In this document: positions 9,570 through 17,869 of the stretch, in pieces | Position numbering within the stretch: the stretch's first letter is position 1 | Layout of the letters: every line of letters begins with the position of its first letter | Origin: Bacteroidales bacterium UBA4866 | GTDB taxonomy: Bacteria > Bacteroidota > Bacteroidia > Bacteroidales > P3 | Assembly: GCA_002399565.1 (NCBI GenBank) | Contig: DHDW01000009.1 | Coordinates: 1-61,678 of the forward strand | Reading direction: 5' to 3' | Length of the DNA: 61,678 nt | Made by a program: the position numbers and the translations under genes | Notes under the pieces: model-generated | The model's database searches: none | The model's input: only the letters and a program-made list of their open reading frames with translations | Told to the model about the DNA's origin: nothing

Positions 9570-9631
9570 AAAGATGCACATCTTTTATAGTGAAAGATGT
9601 GCATCTTTTGGTATGAAAGATGTACATCTTT
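9570..9631. repeat. Array B: three 16-bp palindromes at exact 23-bp period
   Basis: Copies begin at 9570, 9593 and 9616, so the period is exactly 23 bp with 7-nt spacers. The arms AAAGATG/CATCTTT are constant; the two central bases are CA, TG and TA in turn. Copy 1 is the reverse complement of copy 2, and copy 3 is a perfect palindrome. The array is in the 590-bp gap between trmD and the T9SS protein gene, upstream of the putative trmD promoter. The remainder of 9640-9837 is AT-rich and shows no gene. Confidence 0.9.
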
Positions 9632-9837
9632 GGGGTAAAAACTCTTCGTTTAATAAGTTTTTTATAAGGAGTTAGTAAAAATATTCGCCGATTACGAAGA
9701 ATTATCTCCTATATAATTTCAAAAAAATAAGGATTATTTACCAATAAAAGTCATATTAATTTTCAAATAAGAAAATCATACTCCATATTAAGAAAAGGAA
9801 GAAAAATAAATAAATGATCAGTAAATTTATTCTTGAC

Positions 9838-11265
9838 TTAGTTTACGATAAGCTTCTTAGAATTTGAGTATTTTCCACTTTTTAGATTTATAATATAGGT
9901 TCCCTTTCTTAGATTTCTTGTATTAATTACTACCTCTGCCTTTTCGTTAATTGGAGAGGCCTTAATATTTTCAATTAATTTTCCTTTAATATCATAAATC
10001 AAAATTTTCAAGTCTTGATTCAAACCCTCAACCACAAGTTTTGCCTCTGTATTTGCAGGATTTGGGTAAAGAAGAAAATCTTCTCCATTAAAACTAATCA
10101 CTTCACTAAGAGAAATAACTATATTCTTTAATGAATAAAATAAATATGTAGAGTCGTTATTCCAAGAATTTATATCATCATAATTAAATCTTGAGTAAGC
10201 AATATGAGTAAGCATATTATTTAATCCATCTAAATGTTTTGGCTTCAAATTGCCCAATTTATCAGAAAATTGTAAAATATCCTGTTGAGTATAATTATAT
10301 TCAAATAAGTTTTTTGTCTTTCTCGTACAAATCATTTCATCATTAAAATCGGTAAATGTGTTAATGAGGGTTTGATTATTATTATTGTCGAAATAGAAAG
10401 AATCAATGCTTTGAAGGACGCAGTCAGTTGTTGTATAGTATGCAAAGGTCTTGCTTGAAGCCATTAAATTATTAGGATTATATGTAAATTCTTGTTTCCG
10501 AAGTGGTATCCATGTATTATCATAGGTATAGAAATACTCAAAAATAACCTGAGTTAGTAGATTATTTGTATTATAAGTGTTAAGTGTTTTTGAACCATTG
10601 CTAATTTCTCCTTCTTCACTATAACACTCGTCAATATAACTAATTATGTTATTATTACTATCGTAAGAATATTCAAACTTGCAATATAATTGTTCCAAAC
10701 CCTGAATTATGTAATATGTTTTTTCCTCAGAGATTAAATTATCTGCATTATAATAATACTCAGTCCTTCCCGTATATGTCCAAGAATTAGAGTCTGGGTT
10801 GTAATTATAGTAATTATCTTTTGTTAGTTGATTATTATTGTATTCTTTTAGGGTTTTGAAATTTAATTTTAATGCATTATCAACAATATTACTTATGATT
10901 ATAGATATTAAGTTTTGGTTATTATCATAAAGATATTCTCTATTTTCACGTATACAGTGATAATTTGAGTCATAGTCCCAAACATAGAATACAGTGTTTA
11001 TTATATTATCATAATTATCATAAGTAAATTCATATTTTTTGATTCTACTTTTACTTATGATTAATCTCCCATATGAATCATATTCATAAACAAAAGGTCT
11101 GTCTAAATTATAAGCATCAATGACACTGTCTAAAACCATTAATTGTATATTAGTATTGGATAATGTCTGAGAATTTGCATTATCTTTCACTTCAATGCTT
11201 TGAGAAAATATATTTTGAGAGCAAATAATAATGACACACAAAATAAGAGAATAAAGCTTTTTCAT
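9838..11265 (-). CDS. T9SS-secreted protein with YD-like repeats
   Basis: Secreted or surface protein of 475 residues counted from the MKKLYS start at 11265; 16 upstream codons are open but precede the signal peptide and are rejected. After a signal peptide ending near NIFSQ, the body is made of about ten repeats of the kind YDSYGRL, YDNYDNI and YDNNQNL, reminiscent of Rhs/YD beta-strand repeats. The final ~75 residues are a type A T9SS sorting domain: LYPNPANTEA, then YDIKGKLI and LRKGTYIINL. The protein should therefore leave the cell through the type IX secretion system. The cargo function is unknown. It stands alone. Confidence 0.85.
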   Translation of the reverse strand: MKKLYSLILCVIIICSQNIFSQSIEVKDNANSQTLSNTNIQLMVLDSVIDAYNLDRPFVYEYDSYGRLIISKSRIKKYEFTYDNYDNIINTVFYVWDYDSNYHCIRENREYLYDNNQNLISIIISNIVDNALKLNFKTLKEYNNNQLTKDNYYNYNPDSNSWTYTGRTEYYYNADNLISEEKTYYIIQGLEQLYCKFEYSYDSNNNIISYIDECYSEEGEISNGSKTLNTYNTNNLLTQVIFEYFYTYDNTWIPLRKQEFTYNPNNLMASSKTFAYYTTTDCVLQSIDSFYFDNNNNQTLINTFTDFNDEMICTRKTKNLFEYNYTQQDILQFSDKLGNLKPKHLDGLNNMLTHIAYSRFNYDDINSWNNDSTYLFYSLKNIVISLSEVISFNGEDFLLYPNPANTEAKLVVEGLNQDLKILIYDIKGKLIENIKASPINEKAEVVINTRNLRKGTYIINLKSGKYSNSKKLIVN

Positions 11266-11380
11266 AATCTTTGGTTTTTTAGATATTAGGAAACTTATAA
11301 TATTATGCGTCAAATATACAATCTTTTTTTAATAAAGTGAAGTTTTGTGAATTAATTCTTAATTTTATTCTTAGTGCATA

Positions 11381-11410
11381 TTGGCTTATTAAAAATTATT
11401 GTATATTTGC
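11381..11410 (+). promoter_or_regulatory. Promoter for the 11.4-16.5 kb operon
   Basis: TTGG at 11381-11384, 17 bp, then TATATTTGC at 11402-11410. The -7 element is a perfect match and the -33 element is partial. The ATG is 53 nt downstream of the -7 element. Confidence 0.65.
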
Positions 11411-11462
11411 TTTCTGAATAATATCCTTGCGGGATTGTCGTTAACGAATAAAATTAATAGAT

Positions 11463-12884
11463 ATGAATTTTTTAGTTCAATATAAAAGCATATTAATAGC
11501 ACTTGTTTGCCTACCAATTATTGGTTTTTCACAAAAAAATTTAGAAAAGTCTTCTCCTGATTTTCAGTATGAAGATTATTCTAATTTCCTTCAATTTATG
11601 ACAAAGCCTTATGCTCTTACTAACCAAACTTTATACTTACCTAAAATTTCTGATACAATTGGCAGATACTTTTTTGTAGGTGAGATTGCAACTCCAGAAA
11701 AAGAAGATAATAATTATATAGATTATTATCAACTTAAAAGAATGTCTGCAAAAAGATTGAAAGATATGGAGAATAGTTGGTTTGTTGTGGCAGGATATAT
11801 TGCTGATAAGATTGCTTACGATAAGGTTTACTATGCTGATTATGAAAAACAAGACTTTAAAACCCTAAGATACGATTTTATTAAATTGGTTGTTGGAAAC
11901 ACTGAAGATACTGTTTTTTATAAGTATGATGATTTTTGGAATCGTTACAACTTCCCTTTTGTTCCAATGTCTTACTATAATGCTAATAAAAATGAATATC
12001 CAAGAAATAAATATTCTAATGATGATTTAAGTTTAGCTACTTACGATAGAAATTCTAATTATGCATTTATCCCTAAAAATCTTGTGGGAGAAAAGCTATA
12101 CTTACCTATTTTAACTCAGGAAAACTATGAAAGACTTTTCAATGGAACAAGATTATATAATTATGATGATGATAGCAGAAAATATTCTTTTGCTCCAATG
12201 CCACAAGGAAAGGCTAAGCAGATGCAAGGAAAAACCTATTTGGTTGCTGACTGGGTGCATGACGCAGAAGGATTAACAGATGTTTATTTGAAATTGGTTG
12301 TTCCTGGTTCAAGAGATACAGCTTATTATAAATATCCAATTGTAACTCAAAGAAGTGTTTTCCCTTTTGTTGTTGAATCATTTTTGAAAAAAGCTAAAGA
12401 GGACTATTTATATAGAGAATTTGTATATAGAGGAGATAAGTATAAAGTTACAGTTATTGACACAAAACGCAAAACGCCTGTTACAATAAATCGTGGAGAT
12501 GTATTTCAATGTATTGATTTCTTAGTTAAAGATGGTAAATTTCAAATGCTTTTAAGAAATAAAAAAGGAAGAAAATTCTATCTTGCTGCTGATTATAATC
12601 TGGGAGATAAACTAAGTTTCTCTCATTCTTTGATGGAAGGAAATCAAGTATTGAAATATAGAGATACCTATGCAACACATTATAATGCAATACTTCAAAA
12701 GGAATTGATTCCTACAATGACAATCAATATGGCACAAATGTCTTGGGGAAAACCAGAAAGAGAAGTTATGAATAATTTTGATGGAAGTAATCGCCATTGG
12801 TTTTATTTTGGAAATGTATATGTTATTTATAAGAACAACAAGCTTTATAGAGTAGCAATGATTCCTAAAGATTTACGTCTATGA
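11463..12884 (+). CDS. Secreted protein of unknown function
   Basis: I do not recognise this 473-residue protein. It has an N-terminal signal peptide (ILIALVCLPIIGFSQ) and no lipobox, so it is probably periplasmic or outer-membrane associated. Internal similarity is visible: segments of the type FVVAGYIADKIAYDKVYY...DTVFYKYDDFWNRYNFPFV recur later as YLVADWVHDAEGLTDVYL...DTAYYKYP...FPFVV, so it contains at least two related modules. The stop overlaps the start of the following TPR gene by 4 nt (ATGA), implying translational coupling. Confidence 0.7.
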   Translation: MNFLVQYKSILIALVCLPIIGFSQKNLEKSSPDFQYEDYSNFLQFMTKPYALTNQTLYLPKISDTIGRYFFVGEIATPEKEDNNYIDYYQLKRMSAKRLKDMENSWFVVAGYIADKIAYDKVYYADYEKQDFKTLRYDFIKLVVGNTEDTVFYKYDDFWNRYNFPFVPMSYYNANKNEYPRNKYSNDDLSLATYDRNSNYAFIPKNLVGEKLYLPILTQENYERLFNGTRLYNYDDDSRKYSFAPMPQGKAKQMQGKTYLVADWVHDAEGLTDVYLKLVVPGSRDTAYYKYPIVTQRSVFPFVVESFLKKAKEDYLYREFVYRGDKYKVTVIDTKRKTPVTINRGDVFQCIDFLVKDGKFQMLLRNKKGRKFYLAADYNLGDKLSFSHSLMEGNQVLKYRDTYATHYNAILQKELIPTMTINMAQMSWGKPEREVMNNFDGSNRHWFYFGNVYVIYKNNKLYRVAMIPKDLRL

Positions 12885-14296
12885 GCGAAGAATTTGACGA
12901 ATTAGATGAGGACTTAAATGAGCTGATTGAAAAGTTTGAAAATAGCCTTTTTAATGACCAAAGTTGCTTTTTTGATTCTGAAGACTTATTAGAAATTATA
13001 GATCATTATTTTGCTGCTGATAAAACTCAAATGGCAAAATCTGCAGTTGATTTTGCTTTAAGCCTCTACCCTAATGAAGTAAAGTTTCTAATTAGAAATG
13101 CTCAATGTATTTCAATAGAAGAATCTCCACAAAAAGCTATAAAAATTTTAGAAGAGCAAAGAGCCAAAACTCCAAATGATGATAGTTTAATTTTTGCTTT
13201 AGCAACTCTTTATTCTCAAGTTGGTTTAAGCTCAAAAGCCATAACTCTTTATCAATACCTTGTTAAATTAGACGATAAAGATATTGAGACATACGTATTA
13301 TTAGGAGAAGAGTATATTGCAATTGAAAATTATTCTTCAGCTGCAAGGGTTTTTAAGAAAGCACTTTTAATTAGTCCTACTGATGAAACTTTGCTGCAAA
13401 ATTTTGCTTATGCCGCTCAATTTCTTGAAAATCCTGAATCTTCAGTTTTGTTTTTAAAGAAGCTATGCGAAAAAAAACCTTTTTCTGAACAGAATTGGAT
13501 TGCATATTCAAATTTGCTTTTCAATATAGGAAACTTTTTTGATGCAATTACTGCATTAGATTTGGCAATTGCAATAAATGACAAAAATGCTGAATCATAC
13601 CTCAGTAAAGCAGAAGCTTATATTTCTCTTGAAAATTATTCTCAGGCAATTAATTGTTTTCATGAAGCTCTTGAAATAAAACCAGATGAATATATTATTC
13701 TTTTCTTCTTAGGTGATGCCTATGAGAAACAAAACAATTTTGAAAAGGCTATTTACTATTTTAAAGAAGCAACTAAGAAACTTGAATTTTTTGCAGATGC
13801 ATGGTTGGGATTAGCTATGAGTTATTTTGAAAAAAATGATTTTACTAATGCAGAGCCAAACATTAAAAGAGCAATTGAACTTGAGCCCCAAAACATCCAC
13901 TATAAGCTTACTTATGCAGAAATGCTTTATAAGGAGAACTACATAAGTTTAAGTGAAGATATATATCAATCTCTTTATGAAGAAGGTGAAGAATTGGCAA
14001 TTGTAACAATAAACTGGGCAATGGCAATGGTATCAAATAATAGGCTAATGGAGGCTATTAGTCTTTTAAGAGAAACCATTGATAATAATAAATTTGAAGA
14101 ACCAGGTATTTATTTTACTCTAATTGAATTATCTTCAAGAGAATCATATTTAAAAGATCATTTAGATGATTATTTGTTTAGACTTTTGCTCAATTATGAT
14201 GTATCTTTAAAAATGTTAGAAGAATATTGTCCTTCTCTATTAAAAAACCCTAATTACGAAACCCTAATTAAAACATATATTAATGAAAAAGATTAA
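12881..14296 (+). CDS. Tetratricopeptide repeat protein
   Basis: Soluble protein of 471 residues with no signal peptide, beginning with an acidic stretch (SEEFDELDEDLNEL). At least eight TPR units follow from about residue 45 to 400, with the usual alternation of small and aromatic residues, for example YSQAINCFHEALEIKPDE and FEKAIYYFKEATKK. It is a probable scaffold for protein-protein contacts in the cytoplasm; the partner is unknown. It is coupled to the upstream gene by a 4-nt overlap and its end overlaps the DedA gene by 14 nt. Confidence 0.85.
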   Translation: MSEEFDELDEDLNELIEKFENSLFNDQSCFFDSEDLLEIIDHYFAADKTQMAKSAVDFALSLYPNEVKFLIRNAQCISIEESPQKAIKILEEQRAKTPNDDSLIFALATLYSQVGLSSKAITLYQYLVKLDDKDIETYVLLGEEYIAIENYSSAARVFKKALLISPTDETLLQNFAYAAQFLENPESSVLFLKKLCEKKPFSEQNWIAYSNLLFNIGNFFDAITALDLAIAINDKNAESYLSKAEAYISLENYSQAINCFHEALEIKPDEYIILFFLGDAYEKQNNFEKAIYYFKEATKKLEFFADAWLGLAMSYFEKNDFTNAEPNIKRAIELEPQNIHYKLTYAEMLYKENYISLSEDIYQSLYEEGEELAIVTINWAMAMVSNNRLMEAISLLRETIDNNKFEEPGIYFTLIELSSRESYLKDHLDDYLFRLLLNYDVSLKMLEEYCPSLLKNPNYETLIKTYINEKD

Positions 14297-15053
14297 GTTT
14301 ATCCTATTATTTATTTTTGTTTTTGTATTTATTTCAAACTCATTTTCAAGTAATAATTCAGAAAGTTTAACAACTATACCTTCACAAAATGAGAATAAAC
14401 GATCAAAAATAGAACAAGTTACTTCATGGTATATGGATAATATGAACTATGGAACAATAACTCTTTTGATGACAATTGAAAGTTCATTTATACCTTTTCC
14501 TTCTGAAGTTGTTGTTCCTCCTGCTGCCTATAAAGCAAGTAAGGAAGGAAGTGATTTAAATATATTTTTGGTTATTATATTTGCAACCATTGGTGCAATA
14601 ATTGGAGCATTAATTAATTATTATCTTGCCTTATGGTTGGGAAGACCTATTGTACATAAGTTTGCTGAATCTAAATTTGGGAAATTATGTCTTTTGAGCA
14701 GTGAAAAAATAACCAAAGCAGAAAATTATTTTGTTAAACATGGAAGAAGTTCAACCTTTGTTGGAAGATTGGTGCCAGGCATTCGTCAATTAATTTCAAT
14801 TCCAGCTGGTTTAGCCAAAATGCCTTTACTCCCTTTTGTCATTTTTACAACTCTTGGGGCTACTATATGGAATACTGTTTTAGCAGTTTTAGGTTATTTG
14901 GCACATGGTCAAGCTGATTTAATAAATAAATATAGCTCAGAGCTTTCTTACATATTGCTTGGACTTGGAGTTTTATTTATAATCTATTTGGTTTATAGTA
15001 ATTTTATTAAGAAGAAAAAAGCTAGTAATCAAACTTTAAATAATGAAGATTAA
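14283..15053 (+). CDS. DedA family membrane protein
   Basis: Inner-membrane protein of 256 residues of the DedA/SNARE-associated (VTT) family, whose members are linked to undecaprenyl-phosphate and phospholipid translocation. Signature pieces are visible: ESSFIPFPSEVV (re-entrant loop with Glu and Pro), GRLVPGIRQLISIPAG (the conserved arginine motif) and a cluster of C-terminal helices. An N-terminal hydrophobic stretch before residue 25 looks like a signal peptide or extra helix. The gene overlaps both neighbours, by 14 and 11 nt. Confidence 0.9.
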   Translation: MKKIKFILLFIFVFVFISNSFSSNNSESLTTIPSQNENKRSKIEQVTSWYMDNMNYGTITLLMTIESSFIPFPSEVVVPPAAYKASKEGSDLNIFLVIIFATIGAIIGALINYYLALWLGRPIVHKFAESKFGKLCLLSSEKITKAENYFVKHGRSSTFVGRLVPGIRQLISIPAGLAKMPLLPFVIFTTLGATIWNTVLAVLGYLAHGQADLINKYSSELSYILLGLGVLFIIYLVYSNFIKKKKASNQTLNNED

Positions 15054-15819
15054 ACTCTTTGGTTTAATTGGTTATCCATTAGAACATTCTTTTTCGGAGT
15101 CTTATTTTAAAGAGAAATTCATTAGAGAAGGAATTGAAAATTGTATTTATAAGAATTTTGAAGTCTCTTTATTGGAGGACTTTATTGATAAAGTAAGATC
15201 AAATAATTCTCAAAACAATTATAATGAACTTGAGGGTTTTAATGTTACTATGCCTTTTAAAGAAGAAATAATTCCTTATTTAGATTTTTTGGATAAAGAA
15301 GCAAAAGAAATTGGGGCTGTTAACGTCGTAAAGATAGAAATAAATGAGAATAAAAAAGTATTGAAAGGATTTAATACTGATGCTTTCGGCTTTGAAAAAT
15401 CTTTATTAGAAAATCTTGAAAATAGAAATATTATGGCTCTTATCTTAGGTAGCGGTGGAGCATCAAAAGCAGTTTGTTTTACACTTAAAAAACTAAATAT
15501 ACCTTATAAAATTCTAACTCGAAAAACTCTTCTTTTTGACAATGAAATTAATTATTCTTCACTCACTCCTACCTTAATTGAAACTCATAGTTTAATAATT
15601 AACACAACTCCATTAGGAATGTTACCAAATTTAATGCAAATGCCAGAGATAGATATTGAATATATTACAAATAAACATATTGTTTTTGATTTGATTTATA
15701 ACCCTGAAGAAACAATGTTGCTTAAGATGGCAAAAACCAAAGGAGCAAAAACAATTAATGGCTTTGATATGCTTTGCTATCAAGCAGAACAATCGTGGAG
15801 TATTTGGAATGCCAGATAA
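15043..15819 (+). CDS. aroE: Shikimate 5-dehydrogenase AroE
   Basis: NADPH-dependent enzyme that reduces 3-dehydroshikimate to shikimate in aromatic amino acid synthesis. At 258 residues it is of normal length. Motifs seen: GLIGYPLEHSFS (substrate serines), GFNVTMPFKE with the catalytic lysine, EIGAVNVV, GFNTDAFGF with the catalytic aspartate region, and the dinucleotide-binding LGSGGASKAV. Its end overlaps the next gene by 11 nt. Confidence 0.95.
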   Translation: MKIKLFGLIGYPLEHSFSESYFKEKFIREGIENCIYKNFEVSLLEDFIDKVRSNNSQNNYNELEGFNVTMPFKEEIIPYLDFLDKEAKEIGAVNVVKIEINENKKVLKGFNTDAFGFEKSLLENLENRNIMALILGSGGASKAVCFTLKKLNIPYKILTRKTLLFDNEINYSSLTPTLIETHSLIINTTPLGMLPNLMQMPEIDIEYITNKHIVFDLIYNPEETMLLKMAKTKGAKTINGFDMLCYQAEQSWSIWNAR

Positions 15820-16480
15820 AATATTTATTATTGTAAGTTTGATATTAATATTCTTAGTTATTAGAATTAAGAATATAGGAGTAGCATTTCGTTCGATTAA
15901 TATTCTAATTCATGAACTCTCACACGCTTTTATGGCTCTTTTGACTGGAGGACATGTAAGTGAAATTAAACTAAATGATAATGCGTCGGGCTCATGTACA
16001 ACAAAATCGAAAGGAAAGTTTAATGTTTTTTTAGTATCAAGTGCTGGATATATTTTTTCTGCACTATTCTCCTATTTGCTTTTTTATTCATTAGGTAAGT
16101 CTTGGAACTATTATTTCTTTTATTTCTTCTTAGGCATCTCTATTATTGCATTAATATTTTGGATAAGAAATCTTTATGGAATACTCTGGACTCTGACTTT
16201 TGCTTCAATAAATATTGCATTAATTCTTATTCCTAATTCAATTAATAACTTTTCCAACCATATTCTAATGGTATTCGGTTTTATAATAGCTATTGATAAT
16301 TTTTTAGCAACCTTATGGCTTTGCTATATTTCAATAACTCAATCCAAAAAAGCAGGAGACGCTGCCAATATTGCTAAAACAACAAAAATTCCAGCAATAT
16401 TTTGGGCTTTAATTTTCCTATCAATATCTATTTTAATAGGCCATAAATCATATATTATATTCTTGCCACTTTTTAGATAG
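15809..16480 (+). CDS. M50-like membrane zinc metalloprotease
   Basis: Integral membrane protein of about 223 residues counted from ATG 15809; an in-frame ATG 51 nt upstream lies inside aroE and adds residues without a membrane helix, so it is less likely. The zinc site HELSHA (HExxH) is within the second hydrophobic segment, followed by a glycine and several helices, which fits the short M50B-like family. A second metal ligand (the DG motif of classical site-2 proteases) is not obvious. The 11-nt overlap with aroE suggests coupling without an evident pathway link. Confidence 0.75.
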   Translation: MPDKIFIIVSLILIFLVIRIKNIGVAFRSINILIHELSHAFMALLTGGHVSEIKLNDNASGSCTTKSKGKFNVFLVSSAGYIFSALFSYLLFYSLGKSWNYYFFYFFLGISIIALIFWIRNLYGILWTLTFASINIALILIPNSINNFSNHILMVFGFIIAIDNFLATLWLCYISITQSKKAGDAANIAKTTKIPAIFWALIFLSISILIGHKSYIIFLPLFR

Positions 16481-16604
16481 ATTAATATCATAAAAGGAGG
16501 ATAAGAAGTTTTTTCGGACAAAATTCTCTAATTTTTATATAGTCTCTATTCATAAAAAAAACTTAATTGATACATGTATATAAAATATGTTTAATCTTTA
16601 TCCG

Positions 16605-16634
16605 TTTGGTTTGTAAAAATATAACTATCTTTGC
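16605..16634 (+). promoter_or_regulatory. Promoter abutting the bamD start codon
   Basis: TTTG at 16605-16608, 17 bp, then TATCTTTGC at 16626-16634, a full consensus match. The ATG of bamD is only 5 nt beyond the end of the -7 element, so initiation at the usual distance would produce an mRNA with almost no leader. Confidence 0.7.
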
Positions 16635-16639
16635 AACTT

Positions 16640-17437
16640 ATGAATTATAGAAATTTATCCTTAATAGCTATTTTAATTTGCTTAATACTAACATCTTGTG
16701 CTGGAAGTAAACATAAAAAACTTCTTAAAAGCAATGATCATGAAGCAAAATATGAGGCAGCGGTTAAAGCTTTTAACCAGAAAGATTATTTTCACTCTAC
16801 TCAATTGTTTGAAAATCTTTTGTTGTATTATCGTGGAAGAGATAAGGCAGAAAGCGTTAATCTCTATTACGCAAAAAGTCTTTTAGGTTCTGGGGATTAT
16901 TATGGAGCTGGCTATCAATTTGAAAATTTTGTACGTTGGTTTCCATTTTCTAAAGATGCTCAAGAAGCTCTTTTTCAAGCAGCCTATTGCAAATATCTTG
17001 AATCTCCTAACTATTCATTGGATCAAACTCTAACTAAAGAATCTCTTCAGCAATTCCAGTCATTTATTGATAAATATCCTTCTTCTCCAAAAGTAAAGGA
17101 AGCAAATAAGTATATGGATATTTTAAGGGATAAGCTTATTAGAAAAGATTATGAGAATGCATACAATTACTACAAAACAGGAAATTATCAATCGGCTCAA
17201 TCTTCCTTAAAAACTTTTCTTAATACTTATCCTGATGCAAAATATAGAGAAGATGCAATGTATTATATAATTCTTGCGGGTTATAAATTTGCAGACAATA
17301 GCATTTCAGACAAAAAACAAGAAAGATTTCAATCTGTAATTAATGAATTTCAAAAGTTTGAAGCTCTCTACCCTCAATCTACAAAGCTTCCTGAACTAAA
17401 GAAGATAAATGAAATCTGTTCGGAAAAAGTAAAATAA
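16640..17437 (+). CDS. bamD: Outer membrane assembly lipoprotein BamD
   Basis: Lipoprotein of 265 residues that works with BamA to insert beta-barrel proteins into the outer membrane. It has a lipobox LTSC with the lipidated cysteine at residue 20, then TPR-like repeats (YHSTQLFENLLLYY, GDYYGAGYQFENFVRWFP, YQSAQSSLKTFLNTYP) typical of BamD. The ATG at 16640 is used because it alone gives a signal peptide of normal size; a TTG three codons upstream would fall inside the -7 promoter element. It is followed by rpoZ and coaBC, the usual Bacteroidetes arrangement. Confidence 0.93.
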   Translation: MNYRNLSLIAILICLILTSCAGSKHKKLLKSNDHEAKYEAAVKAFNQKDYFHSTQLFENLLLYYRGRDKAESVNLYYAKSLLGSGDYYGAGYQFENFVRWFPFSKDAQEALFQAAYCKYLESPNYSLDQTLTKESLQQFQSFIDKYPSSPKVKEANKYMDILRDKLIRKDYENAYNYYKTGNYQSAQSSLKTFLNTYPDAKYREDAMYYIILAGYKFADNSISDKKQERFQSVINEFQKFEALYPQSTKLPELKKINEICSEKVK

Positions 17438-17455
17438 TAATAATAAATATAGAAA

Positions 17456-17863
17456 ATGGATTATAAAAGAACAACAGCGGATAAAACCACTAAGACACGC
17501 AATCTTAATGATTTTAATAAAGTAACAGAAAATGTTTACGAAACTGTTAGTATGATTTCAAAACGTGCTAATCAAATTTCTCAAGATTTGAAACAAGAGC
17601 TTTATCGTAAAATTGAAGAGTTCTCTTCTCAATCTGATAATCTTGAAGAGGTTTTTGAAAACAGAGAGCAAATAGAAATTACTCGTTTTTACGAACAACT
17701 TCCAAAACCTACACTTATTGCTATTAATGAATATCTTAATGACCAAATAGTTTATCGTAATGATGAAAATGGTAAAGGGGTTGTTAGCGAAATGGTACTT
17801 GAAGTTCAACAAGCTATTGAAAATAAAGAAAACAAAGAAAGAGCAAAGAGAGCTAAAAGATAA
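17456..17863 (+). CDS. rpoZ: RNA polymerase omega subunit, Bacteroidetes/Rpb6 type
   Basis: Protein of 135 residues, longer than the E. coli omega subunit, matching the Rpb6-like omega of Bacteroidetes. It contains the ENVYETVSMISKRANQIS segment that stands for the Rpb6 core helix contacting the beta' subunit, and a basic tail (NKERAKRAKR). It helps assemble and stabilise RNA polymerase. The call is supported strongly by position between bamD and coaBC, where this subunit is normally encoded in the phylum. Gaps are 18 and 6 nt. Confidence 0.85.
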   Translation: MDYKRTTADKTTKTRNLNDFNKVTENVYETVSMISKRANQISQDLKQELYRKIEEFSSQSDNLEEVFENREQIEITRFYEQLPKPTLIAINEYLNDQIVYRNDENGKGVVSEMVLEVQQAIENKENKERAKRAKR

Positions 17864-17869
17864 TACATA

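Noticed and set aside
9570..9631. CRISPR array
   Set aside because: Repeats of 9-16 bp with spacers of only about 6-13 nt at all five loci, palindromic words, no spacer-sized inserts and no cas genes.
15758..15808. Upstream start for the M50-like gene
   Set aside because: The added residues are the aroE reading-frame shadow and carry no signal or helix; ATG 15809 gives a clean first membrane helix.
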